Origin: Armatimonadota bacterium
Lineage (GTDB): Bacteria > Armatimonadota > UBA5829 > DTJY01
Direction: 5' to 3'
Length of the DNA stretch: 64,000 nt
Assembly (NCBI GenBank): GCA_017993055.1
Contig: JAGONM010000010.1
Location: 44,626-108,625 of the forward strand
A program made the position numbers and the translations under genes. Under the pieces are notes generated by a model, which was not told the origin of the DNA, ran no database searches, and saw nothing but the letters and a program-made list of their open reading frames with translations. Shown piece by piece: positions 26,601 through 33,849 of this stretch (within the stretch, counting starts at the first letter, position 1; each line of letters opens with the position of its first letter).

Positions 26601-27422
26601 ACCAACTACTACGGCAGCCCGGATCTGACAGGCACGATCTTCGCCGATCCGCTCTTTGTGAACGCCGCTGCGGGCGATTACCATCTCCAGGCCGCATCTC
26701 CCTGCATAGACACCGGCGATCCGACGATGTTCGATCCGGATGGCACGCGCAGCGACATGGGCGCGCTGCCGTATGTGAACCCCATTCCTCTCGTCACCGT
26801 CGCCGGTTTGAGGGCGAAGGCCGATGCCGACGCGATTCGAGTCAAGTCCGCTATCGTGACTGCGGCGTTCTCCGACTGCTTCTACGTCGAGGCCGATGAC
26901 CGCTCATCCGGGATGCGCGTGGAGATGCTCGGACACGCGCTCTCCGTCGGCATGCGAGCGGACGTGAATGGGGTCATGAGCACAAGTTCCTGGGGCGAGA
27001 GGTACATAGAGGCCGCGACAGCGGTGCAATCGGCTCCGCCCGGAGACACGGGCATCGTGGATCCGCTGTTCCTGCATGTCGGAAACATAGGCGGGCGGAA
27101 CTGGAGCTACGACCCGGATACCGGAAGCGGGCAGATGGGCGTCAAGGACGGTTTCGGCCTGAACAACATCGGACTGCTCGTCTCCACCGCAGGCCGCGTG
27201 ACATACAGTCCCGCGGGCTCGTATTTCGTGATCTCCGACGGCTCGGATATGACCGACCCCTCCGGATACACAGGGGTCAGAGTGTTGGTTGTCGGGCTTA
27301 CGAAGCCGGAGGTCGGGCAGTGGGTGAAAGTGACCGGAATCAGCTCCATCTTCAAGTCGGGGACGGACTACTATCCGCTCATCCGCGTGCGCACCCAGTC
27401 GGACATCCTGCTGCTGAACTGA
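23688..27422 (+). CDS. Giant secreted PHP-domain / parallel beta-helix protein with OB-like C-terminus
   Basis: A 1244-aa exported protein (signal peptide about residues 1-20, ASPAGAQ). Residues about 22-300 look like a PHP-type metal-dependent hydrolase: ANLHVHTLQACES with HVH, and GLSDHGG. A long right-handed beta-helix region follows (repeats such as GISVSNTPSPTITNCTVSGN). The last 215 residues form an OB-like module shared with other proteins here (NNIGLLVSTAGRVTYS, GVRVLVVG, VTGISS). A 491-bp block, 25062-25552, recurs at 25965-26455, apparently identical in DNA and exactly 903 bp (301 codons) apart. ATG 23688 has AAGGAG; an in-frame extension to 23430 would run across the promoter and is rejected. 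Surface carbohydrate or phosphoester processing is a guess. Confidence 0.8.
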   Translation: MRSTGRYILIIVLALIIASPAGAQYEIYRANLHVHTLQACESSGVPDHCGTQTPDETMAAAADPGHPLKVVGLSDHGGSLTNGEWLYPFTGGSYSGPGGVIALRGFEWTASDHVNVFGSSDYTDAAVFGDGTPPTPLRTHFAPTGPDDTASLVNWLKSVGSASGYGSPPVAQFNHIGSYNHFSGFPGWDEQVDQIMCLAELGAGDLAYSSPSASETYFRTALQAGWHVGPSIGIDNQQPLGDQAATRHTGIWVTPGSGRAGVMDALRHRRVFASEDKDFSLRFRCQVDGQSSWYWMGDVIPAGAGGFTFEVTAFDPNHIDPWKEYFASIDLMCSGQPDPVKRWGSLNDTYFSDTFHLTYQEIRALPMTSQGQTALYLRIRQTGIAGAERDYIYSAPIWIHHYTPAPGTITTNITWKASGSPYVVSNLTIPAGTRLTIEPGTVVKFDNRAYLSVQGEILAQGTESSPIYFTSIKDDSVGGDTNGDGSATAPAARDWSYVSVKGVGASGIFEHCVARYGGYQYCNGYCYFYGILDSRDGASLSIADSSISHGSPYGITCWVSPGSSQPAASLQVADSVVSSCVSTGISVSIGSSLSITGCTVSGCGGGISVSNTPSPTITNCTVSGNSGGGISVSSSSSPSVTGCTVNGNAGNGLTVSTCPSPTIINNTFTDNAGWAASVSCSPMGVLTFDGNSASGNDLNGLCVNGNMDLDNRWHPTANLPYVVGGGLQVAAGAQLTIEPGTVVKSQYSYSDITVGGSLVAQGTESSPIYFTSIKDDSVGGDTNGDGSATAPAARDWSYVSVKGVGASGIFEHCVARYGGYQYCNGYCYFYGILDSRDGASLSIADSSISHGSPYGITCWVSPGSSQPAASLQVADSVVSSCVSTGISVSIGSSLSITGCTVSGCGGGISVSNTPSPTITNCTVSGNAGHGISSSSLGQVVKNCIVANNGSYGVYLTGASPKVLYCDLWGNSTNYYGSPDLTGTIFADPLFVNAAAGDYHLQAASPCIDTGDPTMFDPDGTRSDMGALPYVNPIPLVTVAGLRAKADADAIRVKSAIVTAAFSDCFYVEADDRSSGMRVEMLGHALSVGMRADVNGVMSTSSWGERYIEAATAVQSAPPGDTGIVDPLFLHVGNIGGRNWSYDPDTGSGQMGVKDGFGLNNIGLLVSTAGRVTYSPAGSYFVISDGSDMTDPSGYTGVRVLVVGLTKPEVGQWVKVTGISSIFKSGTDYYPLIRVRTQSDILLLN
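25062..25552. repeat. First copy of a 491-bp identical in-gene duplication
   Basis: By eye the sequence matches 25965-26455 with no difference, including third codon positions, at an offset of 903 bp. It begins GCTCAAGGCACGGAATC and ends CAACTGCACGGT. Confidence 0.85.
25965..26455. repeat. Second copy of the 491-bp identical in-gene duplication
   Basis: Copy of 25062-25552. The sequences before and after the block differ between copies, so the edges are sharp. Confidence 0.85.
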
Positions 27423-27425
27423 CCC

Positions 27426-28706
27426 CTACCCCCCGATCGCCTTCTCCGCCGCCTCGATCGTGCGGGCGATGTCGTCGTCCGTGTGGGCGGTCGAGACGAA
27501 CGCCGCCTCGAACTGGCTCGGCGCGAGGTAGATCCCCTGATTGAGCATCGCTCGGAAGAACGCCGCGTATCTCGCCGTGTCGGAGGTCTTGGCCGTCGCG
27601 TAGTCCGTGACCGGCTGGTCGGTGAAGAACGCGGTCATCATCGAGCCGACCCGGTTGATCCGCATCGGGATGTCACGGCTCACGGCGGCCTCGAGGAGCG
27701 CGTCGGCCAGGCGGTACGTCCTGCGGTCGAGGTCGTCGTAAGGCTTCTTCTCCCGGAGGATTCGGAGCGTCTCGATGCCCGCCGCCACCGCGACCGGATT
27801 GCCGGAGAGCGTCCCGGCCTGGTAGACCGGCCCGAGCGGCGCGACCTGCTCCATGATCTCTCGCCGTCCGCCGTATGCGCCCATCGGCATCCCGCCGCCG
27901 ATGATCTTCCCCAAAGTCGTCATGTCGGGGGTCACGCCGAAGAGTTCCTGCGCGCCGCCGTACGCCAGCCGGAATCCGCTGATCACCTCATCGAAGATCA
28001 GCACGACGCCCCACTTGTGCGTCAGCTCGCGGAGGCCCTCCAGGTAGCCGGGCTTCGGGATCACGACGCCCATGTTGCCCGCGACCGGCTCGACCACGAG
28101 GCATGCGATCTCCCCGCCGATCGCGTCGAAGAGCGTCCGGACGGCATCGATATCGTTGTACGGGAGCACGATCGTATCGGAGGTCGCAGATTCGGGCACA
28201 CCGGCGCTGTCCGGGATGCCCAAAGTCGCCACGCCCGATCCGGCCTTCGCCAGGAGCGAGTCGCCGTGCCCATGGTATCCGCCCTCGAACTTGACGATCT
28301 TGTCGCGGCCGGTGAACCCGCGCGCGAGGCGGACCGCGCTCATCACGGCCTCGGTCCCAGAACTGACGAGGCGCACCATCTCGACTGAGGGCACGGCCTC
28401 GACGATCATCTTCGCCAGCACGACCTCGCCCTCGGTGCTCGCGCCGAATGTCATCCCGCGCCCGGCGGCCCTGGTGACCGCTTCGACCACACGCGGGTGG
28501 GCGTGGCCGAGGATCAGGGGCCCCCATGAGCCGACGTAGTCTATGTAGCGGTTTTCATCGGCGTCCCAGATGTGGGACCCCTTGCCCCGGGCGACGAACA
28601 CCGGGCCGCCGCCGACCGCCTTGAACGCGCGGACGGGGCTGTTCACCCCGCCGGGGATGTATTTCTGCGCCTCTTCGAAGAGCTCTGCCGATGTGTCTCT
28701 GTTCAT
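27426..28706 (-). CDS. hemL: Glutamate-1-semialdehyde 2,1-aminomutase
   Basis: A 426-aa PLP enzyme of the C5 heme pathway that converts glutamate-1-semialdehyde to 5-aminolevulinate. Family hallmarks are [11 protein letters not shown] at the N-terminus, [54 protein letters not shown] and the PLP lysine in [18 protein letters not shown] chose ATG 28706 ([14 protein letters not shown]) for family length, with GGGGA just upstream; an upstream in-frame start at 28745 adds 13 unmatched residues. It converges with the beta-helix gene, ending 4 bp from that stop, with no clear terminator between them. Confidence 0.95.
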   Translation of the reverse strand: MNRDTSAELFEEAQKYIPGGVNSPVRAFKAVGGGPVFVARGKGSHIWDADENRYIDYVGSWGPLILGHAHPRVVEAVTRAAGRGMTFGASTEGEVVLAKMIVEAVPSVEMVRLVSSGTEAVMSAVRLARGFTGRDKIVKFEGGYHGHGDSLLAKAGSGVATLGIPDSAGVPESATSDTIVLPYNDIDAVRTLFDAIGGEIACLVVEPVAGNMGVVIPKPGYLEGLRELTHKWGVVLIFDEVISGFRLAYGGAQELFGVTPDMTTLGKIIGGGMPMGAYGGRREIMEQVAPLGPVYQAGTLSGNPVAVAAGIETLRILREKKPYDDLDRRTYRLADALLEAAVSRDIPMRINRVGSMMTAFFTDQPVTDYATAKTSDTARYAAFFRAMLNQGIYLAPSQFEAAFVSTAHTDDDIARTIEAAEKAIGG

Positions 28707-28724
28707 GCGGTTTCCCCGGAACCT

Positions 28725-28815
28725 CCCCCAGTCGCTCCTTGACAAGGAGGGGAGCTAGATGTGCTGTCCCCCTTGCCAAGGGGGACCGGCCTCCGGGCCG
28801 AGGGGGTTCTGCTCC
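28725..28815. repeat. Palindromic repeats between hemL and ybbR
   Basis: CTCCTTGACAAGGAGG, then GCTGTCCCCCTTGCCAAGGGGGACCGG and CCTCCGGGCCGAGGGGGTTC. The second part is an inverted copy of 22190-22235. Confidence 0.7.
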
Positions 28816-28865
28816 CCGCACATGCGGCCATATAACGATATACTCAGGGCTAACGGAGCGGGATA

Positions 28866-29270
28866 TCACTCAGTCTCTTCGGGCGCGGCCTCCACGGTCG
28901 CGATTCGGACCGTCACCGCCGCCGTCCGGCCGTTCGCGAGCGACGTCCCCGCGGGCGCGACGAGGTTCACGCGCCTCGAAAAGGTCTCGGTCCGGTCGTC
29001 CAGCAGGATCGGTTCCGTGGACACGGTGCTGATCTCGATCAGGCGGGCCGGGCGGCCCGTGAGGGTGACGGACTGCGGTTCCACCTCGATGTCGAGCACC
29101 TTGTGCGGATAGGGCGGCTTCCCGGTGGTGACGGGGGAGATGAAGAGCACCTTGCTCACGTTTCCGCCGGACGCGTTGCCCCGGTGGTCGGCATACTGGT
29201 TCACGTAGACCCACACCAGTATGGCGATCGCGAGCGAGAGCAGCTTGTAGCCGATGTTGTGCCTCATCAT
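28866..29270 (-). CDS. YbbR/CdaR-like membrane-anchored protein
   Basis: A 134-aa protein with an N-terminal membrane helix (YKLLSLAIAILVWVYVN, residues 8-24) and a single YbbR-type beta domain outside (SVTLTGRPARLI ... VNLVAPAGTSL). Known YbbR/CdaR proteins carry several such domains and modulate the neighbouring diadenylate cyclase. This one is short. It overlaps cdaA by 4 nt (ATGA), so the two are translationally coupled. Confidence 0.85.
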   Translation of the reverse strand: MMRHNIGYKLLSLAIAILVWVYVNQYADHRGNASGGNVSKVLFISPVTTGKPPYPHKVLDIEVEPQSVTLTGRPARLIEISTVSTEPILLDDRTETFSRRVNLVAPAGTSLANGRTAAVTVRIATVEAAPEETE

Positions 29271-30160
29271 CTAGTCCTGTGCCCGACGCCGCTGTCCCCG
29301 GTCCAGACCCGTGAGAGCGCCGAGGAGACCTTCCGGCGCAGATGCGACCTCGCGTCCTCTCCGGCGCCCGCCTGGAGGAGATAGAGCAGCTTCGCCTTGA
29401 CCTGATCCGGGGTCAGCCCCCGCATCAGGCGGCCGTCGGCGGAGATCGAGATCGTGCCGGTCTCCTCGGACACGACCAGGACTATCGAGTCGCTCTGCTC
29501 GGTGATCCCGACGGCGGCCTTGTGCCTCGTGTGTATCATCGTGCCGATGCGCGGGCTGTCGCTGAGCGGGAGGATGCAGCTCGCGGCCACGATCCGGTCG
29601 CCGCGGATGATCACCGCGCCGTCGTGCAGGGGGCTTCCGGGGTGGAATATCGTTCTCAGCAGTTCCGACGAGACCTCCGCGTCCACTTCCTTGCCGGTGC
29701 GGATGGTGGTGTCGAGGCCTACCTCGCGCTCGACGACGATCAGCACGCCGGTCCTGGAGTTCGACGCCTCGGATGCGACCCTGGTAAGCTCCTCGACCAG
29801 CTTGGTGATGTCCTCGCGTCCCAGCATGACGAACCCGTCACCGAGGAACTTGAGCCGCCCGACCTGCTCGAGCGCGTGCCTAAGCTCGGGATAGAAGAGG
29901 ATCACGAGGGCCACGGGGCCGAGGGGGAGGAAGACCTTGAGCAGCCAGTTGAGCGCGCGCAGGTTCAGCCACTCGCTGATGATGACGAAGAGGAAGAAGA
30001 CGCCCAGCCCCCAGAGGATCTGCCACGCCCTGGTGCCCTTGACGAGCATCATCAGCTTGTAGGTGACGAACGCGACGACGGCTATGTCCGCGACGGTGGT
30101 CAGCAATCCGACATAGTCAACGCTGCCAAGCTGTGCAAACCAGTTTAAGACGGCCGACAT
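29267..30160 (-). CDS. cdaA: Diadenylate cyclase CdaA
   Basis: A 297-aa membrane-bound c-di-AMP synthase. Three N-terminal transmembrane helices (about residues 15-100) precede the DAC domain, which shows the catalytic LHDGAVII and TRHKAAVGI (DGA and RHK, where RHR is usual). It makes the signalling nucleotide c-di-AMP from two ATP, which controls potassium, osmotic and cell-wall balance in many bacteria. It forms an operon with the YbbR gene and has its own divergent promoter. Confidence 0.95.
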   Translation of the reverse strand: MSAVLNWFAQLGSVDYVGLLTTVADIAVVAFVTYKLMMLVKGTRAWQILWGLGVFFLFVIISEWLNLRALNWLLKVFLPLGPVALVILFYPELRHALEQVGRLKFLGDGFVMLGREDITKLVEELTRVASEASNSRTGVLIVVEREVGLDTTIRTGKEVDAEVSSELLRTIFHPGSPLHDGAVIIRGDRIVAASCILPLSDSPRIGTMIHTRHKAAVGITEQSDSIVLVVSEETGTISISADGRLMRGLTPDQVKAKLLYLLQAGAGEDARSHLRRKVSSALSRVWTGDSGVGHRTR

Positions 30161-30219
30161 TAGCTACGCGCCTGAGTGCAGTTATTTGGCCCGTGAACGA
30201 GGGGTTGGACTCGCTGAGA

Positions 30220-30248
30220 AGTATAGCACAGGAGCCGTGCCCGGTCAA
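30220..30248 (-). promoter_or_regulatory. Promoter of cdaA-ybbR
   Basis: On the minus strand: TTGACC (30248-30243), 17-bp spacer, TATACT (30225-30220), 60 bp before the cdaA start. It is divergent from the promoter at 30288. Confidence 0.7.
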
Positions 30249-30287
30249 CACGAAACGCCCGTGACGAATCGCCTCCCGCCGGAAATG

Positions 30288-30316
30288 TTGACCGATGGGC
30301 CTTCTGTGGGTATAAT
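30288..30316 (+). promoter_or_regulatory. Promoter of the TIGR03790/Ycf48 gene
   Basis: TTGACC (30288-30293), 17-bp spacer, TATAAT (30311-30316). Confidence 0.75.
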
Positions 30317-30378
30317 AATCAGACCCCCCGGACATACTGCCACGCCTCCCGGAGGCGGCCCGACCGAGCGACATCCCC

Positions 30379-33300
30379 ATGGACGGACTCAGGCTTTCTT
30401 GCCGACTCAACTCGAGACGCATTTGCGGACACCGGCGCTCGCCGGCGGCGTTCCTCGTCGCCTTGCTGACGGTCCTGTCCTGCGCGACCGCCTTCGCGGG
30501 CGGCGGACGGCACAATGTGCTGCTCGTCGTGAACGAGAACAGCGCGGTATCGAGGGCCATCGGCGAGCACTACCGGTCCGCCCGGAAGATTCCGGCGGCG
30601 AACGTCTGCCGCATCCGCTGCACCGCGGGCGAGAGCATCAACTCGACCGACTTCAAGAACGCCATCCTGTACCCGATCGAAAACTACCTGACCGCTCACA
30701 ACCTCGTCGAGCAGATTCAGTACATCGTGCTCACGAAGGGCATACCCCTCATAGTCACATCCACGGGCAACTCGGTGGACAGCAGCCTGACCCTCGCGTT
30801 CCAGCGCTGGACCGACGGCGTCACCCCGTGCATCGAGGGAGCCGGCAATCCCTACGTAGGGAAGGAGACCGGCTTCGCCGATTTCAGGGCTTCCGACGCC
30901 AACAAAGTGTTCTGGAACGATCCCCGCTCGGTGAACGATATCGCCGCGAGCGCGGACGGCGCGATCTTCGCGGTGGGCGGCCAGTACATCGCCCGCAGCG
31001 ACGATGGGGTGAACTGGCAGAATATCAGCGAGGAGGGCTGCCTCGGCGTGCTCACGGAGCTGACCAGGGCCTGTTTTTCGGACGACGGGAACGGCTGGGC
31101 CGTCGGCGTGCGGGAGAGCATCCTGAAGACGACCGACGGCGGCAAGACGTGGAAGAGGACCAGGGGCGGCCCGTCCTCCCCGGACGTCCTGTTGAAGGGA
31201 GTCTGGTTCACCTCGGAGAAGGACGGGTGGATCGTCGGCCGTGACCAGCGCGGCGCCCCGCTGGCCCTCAGGTCCGGCGACGGCGGCGACACGTGGATGC
31301 CGCAGTCTGTCGGAGCCGCCGCGGAGCTGAATGACGTGTTCTTTGCCGACCGACGCAACGGATGGATCGTCGGCGACGGAGACATGATGCGCACGACCGA
31401 CGGCGGAGACACCTGGACGCCCGCGCGGAACGGAGTCCCGAACGGCTCGCTGACGAGGGTGTTCTTCGCGGACTCCAGGTACGGATGGGTATGCGGCTAC
31501 GGCATGCTCCTCTGCCGCACGACCGACGGGGGCAGGACCTGGTCGCGCGTTCGCATCGAGGGAATGCTCGATCAGAACATCACGGACTGCCATTTCATCA
31601 ACCGCAAAGTCGGATGGATCGTCACGACCTGCGGATACGACAGCGCGGACGAATCGTCGTGGAGCGGGCGGCTCCTGTACACCGACGACGGCGGCCTCAC
31701 CTGGAGCACCGTCAGGTCGGGGGAGCAGGACAGGCAGGCCGTCTATTTCGCGAACGAGAAGACCGGCTGGTTCGCCCAGCCGAACTCCGACGAGCAGCCG
31801 TGGAGAGGCGTCATCTACCGGACCTCGGACGGGGGCAGGAGCACCGAGCGGGTGTATACCACCGTGCCGTACTCGGTCAGGCTGATGTACCTCGTGTGCA
31901 GGCTCGACGCCTACGGTCGGGACACCGCGGGCGGCGGAAACGGCGTGCCGGACGACGTCGAGGCCATGATAGCCGCCTCCCTCTCGCCGGATACGACGGG
32001 CCGGTTCGTGATGGACGAGTCCGCCGGCAACTACCCGGTGGGCAACGAGATGCTCGCCAGGACCGCCGCCGCGCTGGGCGAGCGCGGGCGGGACGTGCTC
32101 TGCGACACGGAATGGGGATTCGTGACCGGGGCCTGTCCCGGCCTCGGTCCCGTCGCCGGTTACGCCGGGTGGGGCAGCAACGACGGCGCGTCGAAATGGA
32201 ACACCGAGTGGGCGAAACCGAGCTTCTCCTGGAAGCCCGGCTCGATCGCCATGTGCTTCGTGTCCACCGACGGCAGGTCGCTCGATGAGCCGCCCGCGTA
32301 CCTGCGCTGTTCCGCCAACTCGATAGTTGACGAGGGCCAGGCATGGGGCGATCCCGGCTCGATACGCATCTACGGCTGGGTCTACTCGGGGTGGACCGCC
32401 AGGCTCCACGCTCCCGACGGCTCGGTCGTTTCGAGCGCGTGCTTCGAGGGCGGGACGATCTGCCTGCCGTGCTCCGCTCCGGTCGAAGGCTACATCCAGA
32501 TATACCGCCCGGACGGCGTCACCCCCGTGTGCGGCGCGAGGTTCCCGGCGTCCGGGACCGCCGCGCTATCCGGCGGACGGGCATACCGGTTCGCAACCGG
32601 GCAGTCGCTGATCGCGGACTACCTCGCGGAGGGCTGTTCCGGCGCGATCGGCTCGGTCTCGGAACCGCTCTTCGGGAACACCTGGCCGGAGTACACCTTC
32701 CCGAGGTACGTTGACGGCTTCACCTGGGCGGAGAGCGCCTGGATGGGCATCGCCGCGACCCCGTGGACCTTCATCGTCGCCGGAGACCCCCTGATGGCGC
32801 CGTATGCCACGCCTCCTTCGGTGGCCATAGTCCGTCCCTCCGCCGGCGAAGCCGCGCTCAGGGGCATCGTCGAGGTGGAGATCGCCGCCTCGGACGACAA
32901 GGGCATATCGAAGGTCGAACTCTGGGTGGACGACCGCTTCCGCGGCACGGCTTCGGGCGCCGGGCCGACTTACACGATCTCCCTCGACACCGCCTCGCTC
33001 GCGGACGGATACCATACCATTGAGGCGATCGCATATGAAGCGGGTGCAGTCGCCACCCAGGGGAGCGCGTCGCGAAGGGTCATCACGGTGAACGGGAACC
33101 GCGCCGCATCGGTCGCCGACCTCTTCGACGTGCCCGGCGGAAGCTGGGTGTACGTGCGGTCGGCCGTCGTCACCCGCGTCTTTCCCTCCTACGGCTGCTT
33201 CTACGTCCAGGAGGGCCGCGCCGCAGGCATCAAGGTCGTCGCGAAGGACATGCCCGCAGACGGTGACGTCGTGTCGGTCGCGGGGATCATGCTGAGCGGG

Positions 33301-33699
33301 AAGAACGTCGAGCGGTGCATCGAGGCGAAGTCGCTCTCGATCGTGTCGCGCGGTGGTGCCTTGCCCCGGCCGATCGGGTTCACGAACAGGCTTCTCGGGG
33401 GAGGTTCGATGCGAACCGCCGCCGGCATCACGAGCCCGTCTCGATCGCTGACCCTCTACAACATCGGCCTGCTCTCTACGATATGGGGGCGCGTCGTCAG
33501 CGTAGGCGAGGACTACTTCTACCTGAGCGACGGCAGCGACGAGATCGGCGTGAGGGTGATGTGCCACGAGTTCGCGCCGCCGTTCGGCGTGGGCGAGATG
33601 GTGAGGGCGACCGGCGTCAGCTCGATGATCGCGGGTTACCGGGCGCTTCTCGTCGGCAGGTCCGGTGACATCGGGCTTCTTTCACCTACGAATCCGTAG
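30379..33699 (+). CDS. Secreted TIGR03790-like protein with nested Ycf48-like propeller and OB-like C-terminus
   Basis: A 1106-aa exported protein; the signal peptide has a long basic start (hydrophobic core about residues 22-38, CATAFAG). Residues about 45-170 match the opening of TIGR03790-type proteins (NVLLVVNENSAVSRAIGEHY, KIPAANVCRIRC, YIVLTKGIPL). That domain is then interrupted by about 300 residues of repeats of the Ycf48/BNR kind (TTDGGKTWKRT, DGGDTWTPA, DGGRTWSRV). It resumes at TTVPYSVRLMYLVCRLDAYG and ends near WTFIVAGDPLMAPYATPP. An immunoglobulin-like segment and the OB-like module (LYNIGLLSTIWGRVVSV, VRATGVSS) follow. The function of TIGR03790 is unknown. Confidence 0.8.
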   Translation: MDGLRLSCRLNSRRICGHRRSPAAFLVALLTVLSCATAFAGGGRHNVLLVVNENSAVSRAIGEHYRSARKIPAANVCRIRCTAGESINSTDFKNAILYPIENYLTAHNLVEQIQYIVLTKGIPLIVTSTGNSVDSSLTLAFQRWTDGVTPCIEGAGNPYVGKETGFADFRASDANKVFWNDPRSVNDIAASADGAIFAVGGQYIARSDDGVNWQNISEEGCLGVLTELTRACFSDDGNGWAVGVRESILKTTDGGKTWKRTRGGPSSPDVLLKGVWFTSEKDGWIVGRDQRGAPLALRSGDGGDTWMPQSVGAAAELNDVFFADRRNGWIVGDGDMMRTTDGGDTWTPARNGVPNGSLTRVFFADSRYGWVCGYGMLLCRTTDGGRTWSRVRIEGMLDQNITDCHFINRKVGWIVTTCGYDSADESSWSGRLLYTDDGGLTWSTVRSGEQDRQAVYFANEKTGWFAQPNSDEQPWRGVIYRTSDGGRSTERVYTTVPYSVRLMYLVCRLDAYGRDTAGGGNGVPDDVEAMIAASLSPDTTGRFVMDESAGNYPVGNEMLARTAAALGERGRDVLCDTEWGFVTGACPGLGPVAGYAGWGSNDGASKWNTEWAKPSFSWKPGSIAMCFVSTDGRSLDEPPAYLRCSANSIVDEGQAWGDPGSIRIYGWVYSGWTARLHAPDGSVVSSACFEGGTICLPCSAPVEGYIQIYRPDGVTPVCGARFPASGTAALSGGRAYRFATGQSLIADYLAEGCSGAIGSVSEPLFGNTWPEYTFPRYVDGFTWAESAWMGIAATPWTFIVAGDPLMAPYATPPSVAIVRPSAGEAALRGIVEVEIAASDDKGISKVELWVDDRFRGTASGAGPTYTISLDTASLADGYHTIEAIAYEAGAVATQGSASRRVITVNGNRAASVADLFDVPGGSWVYVRSAVVTRVFPSYGCFYVQEGRAAGIKVVAKDMPADGDVVSVAGIMLSGKNVERCIEAKSLSIVSRGGALPRPIGFTNRLLGGGSMRTAAGITSPSRSLTLYNIGLLSTIWGRVVSVGEDYFYLSDGSDEIGVRVMCHEFAPPFGVGEMVRATGVSSMIAGYRALLVGRSGDIGLLSPTNP

Positions 33700-33728
33700 C
33701 GATAGGCGCGGCCGTCTTGTCAGTATCT

Positions 33729-33838
33729 GGCGACTGAAGTCAGGGCAACTGGTTTACAGAGCGCCCCTGCGGGCAATGGAGACCCCAGTCCACGGAGGGG
33801 GACTTCGTGCCTCTGTTGTCGCGGTTTCAACCGCCCGG
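33729..33838. repeat. Dispersed, decayed copy of the RAYT hairpin repeat, reverse orientation
   Basis: It runs GGCGACTGAAGTCAG ... CAGTCCACGGAGGGGGACTTCGTGCC ... GCGGTTTCAACCGCCCGG, the reverse complement of the array layout, with the GTGTCC hairpin degraded. It lies between two converging genes. Confidence 0.8.
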
Positions 33839-33849
33839 ACAGCGGAAGG

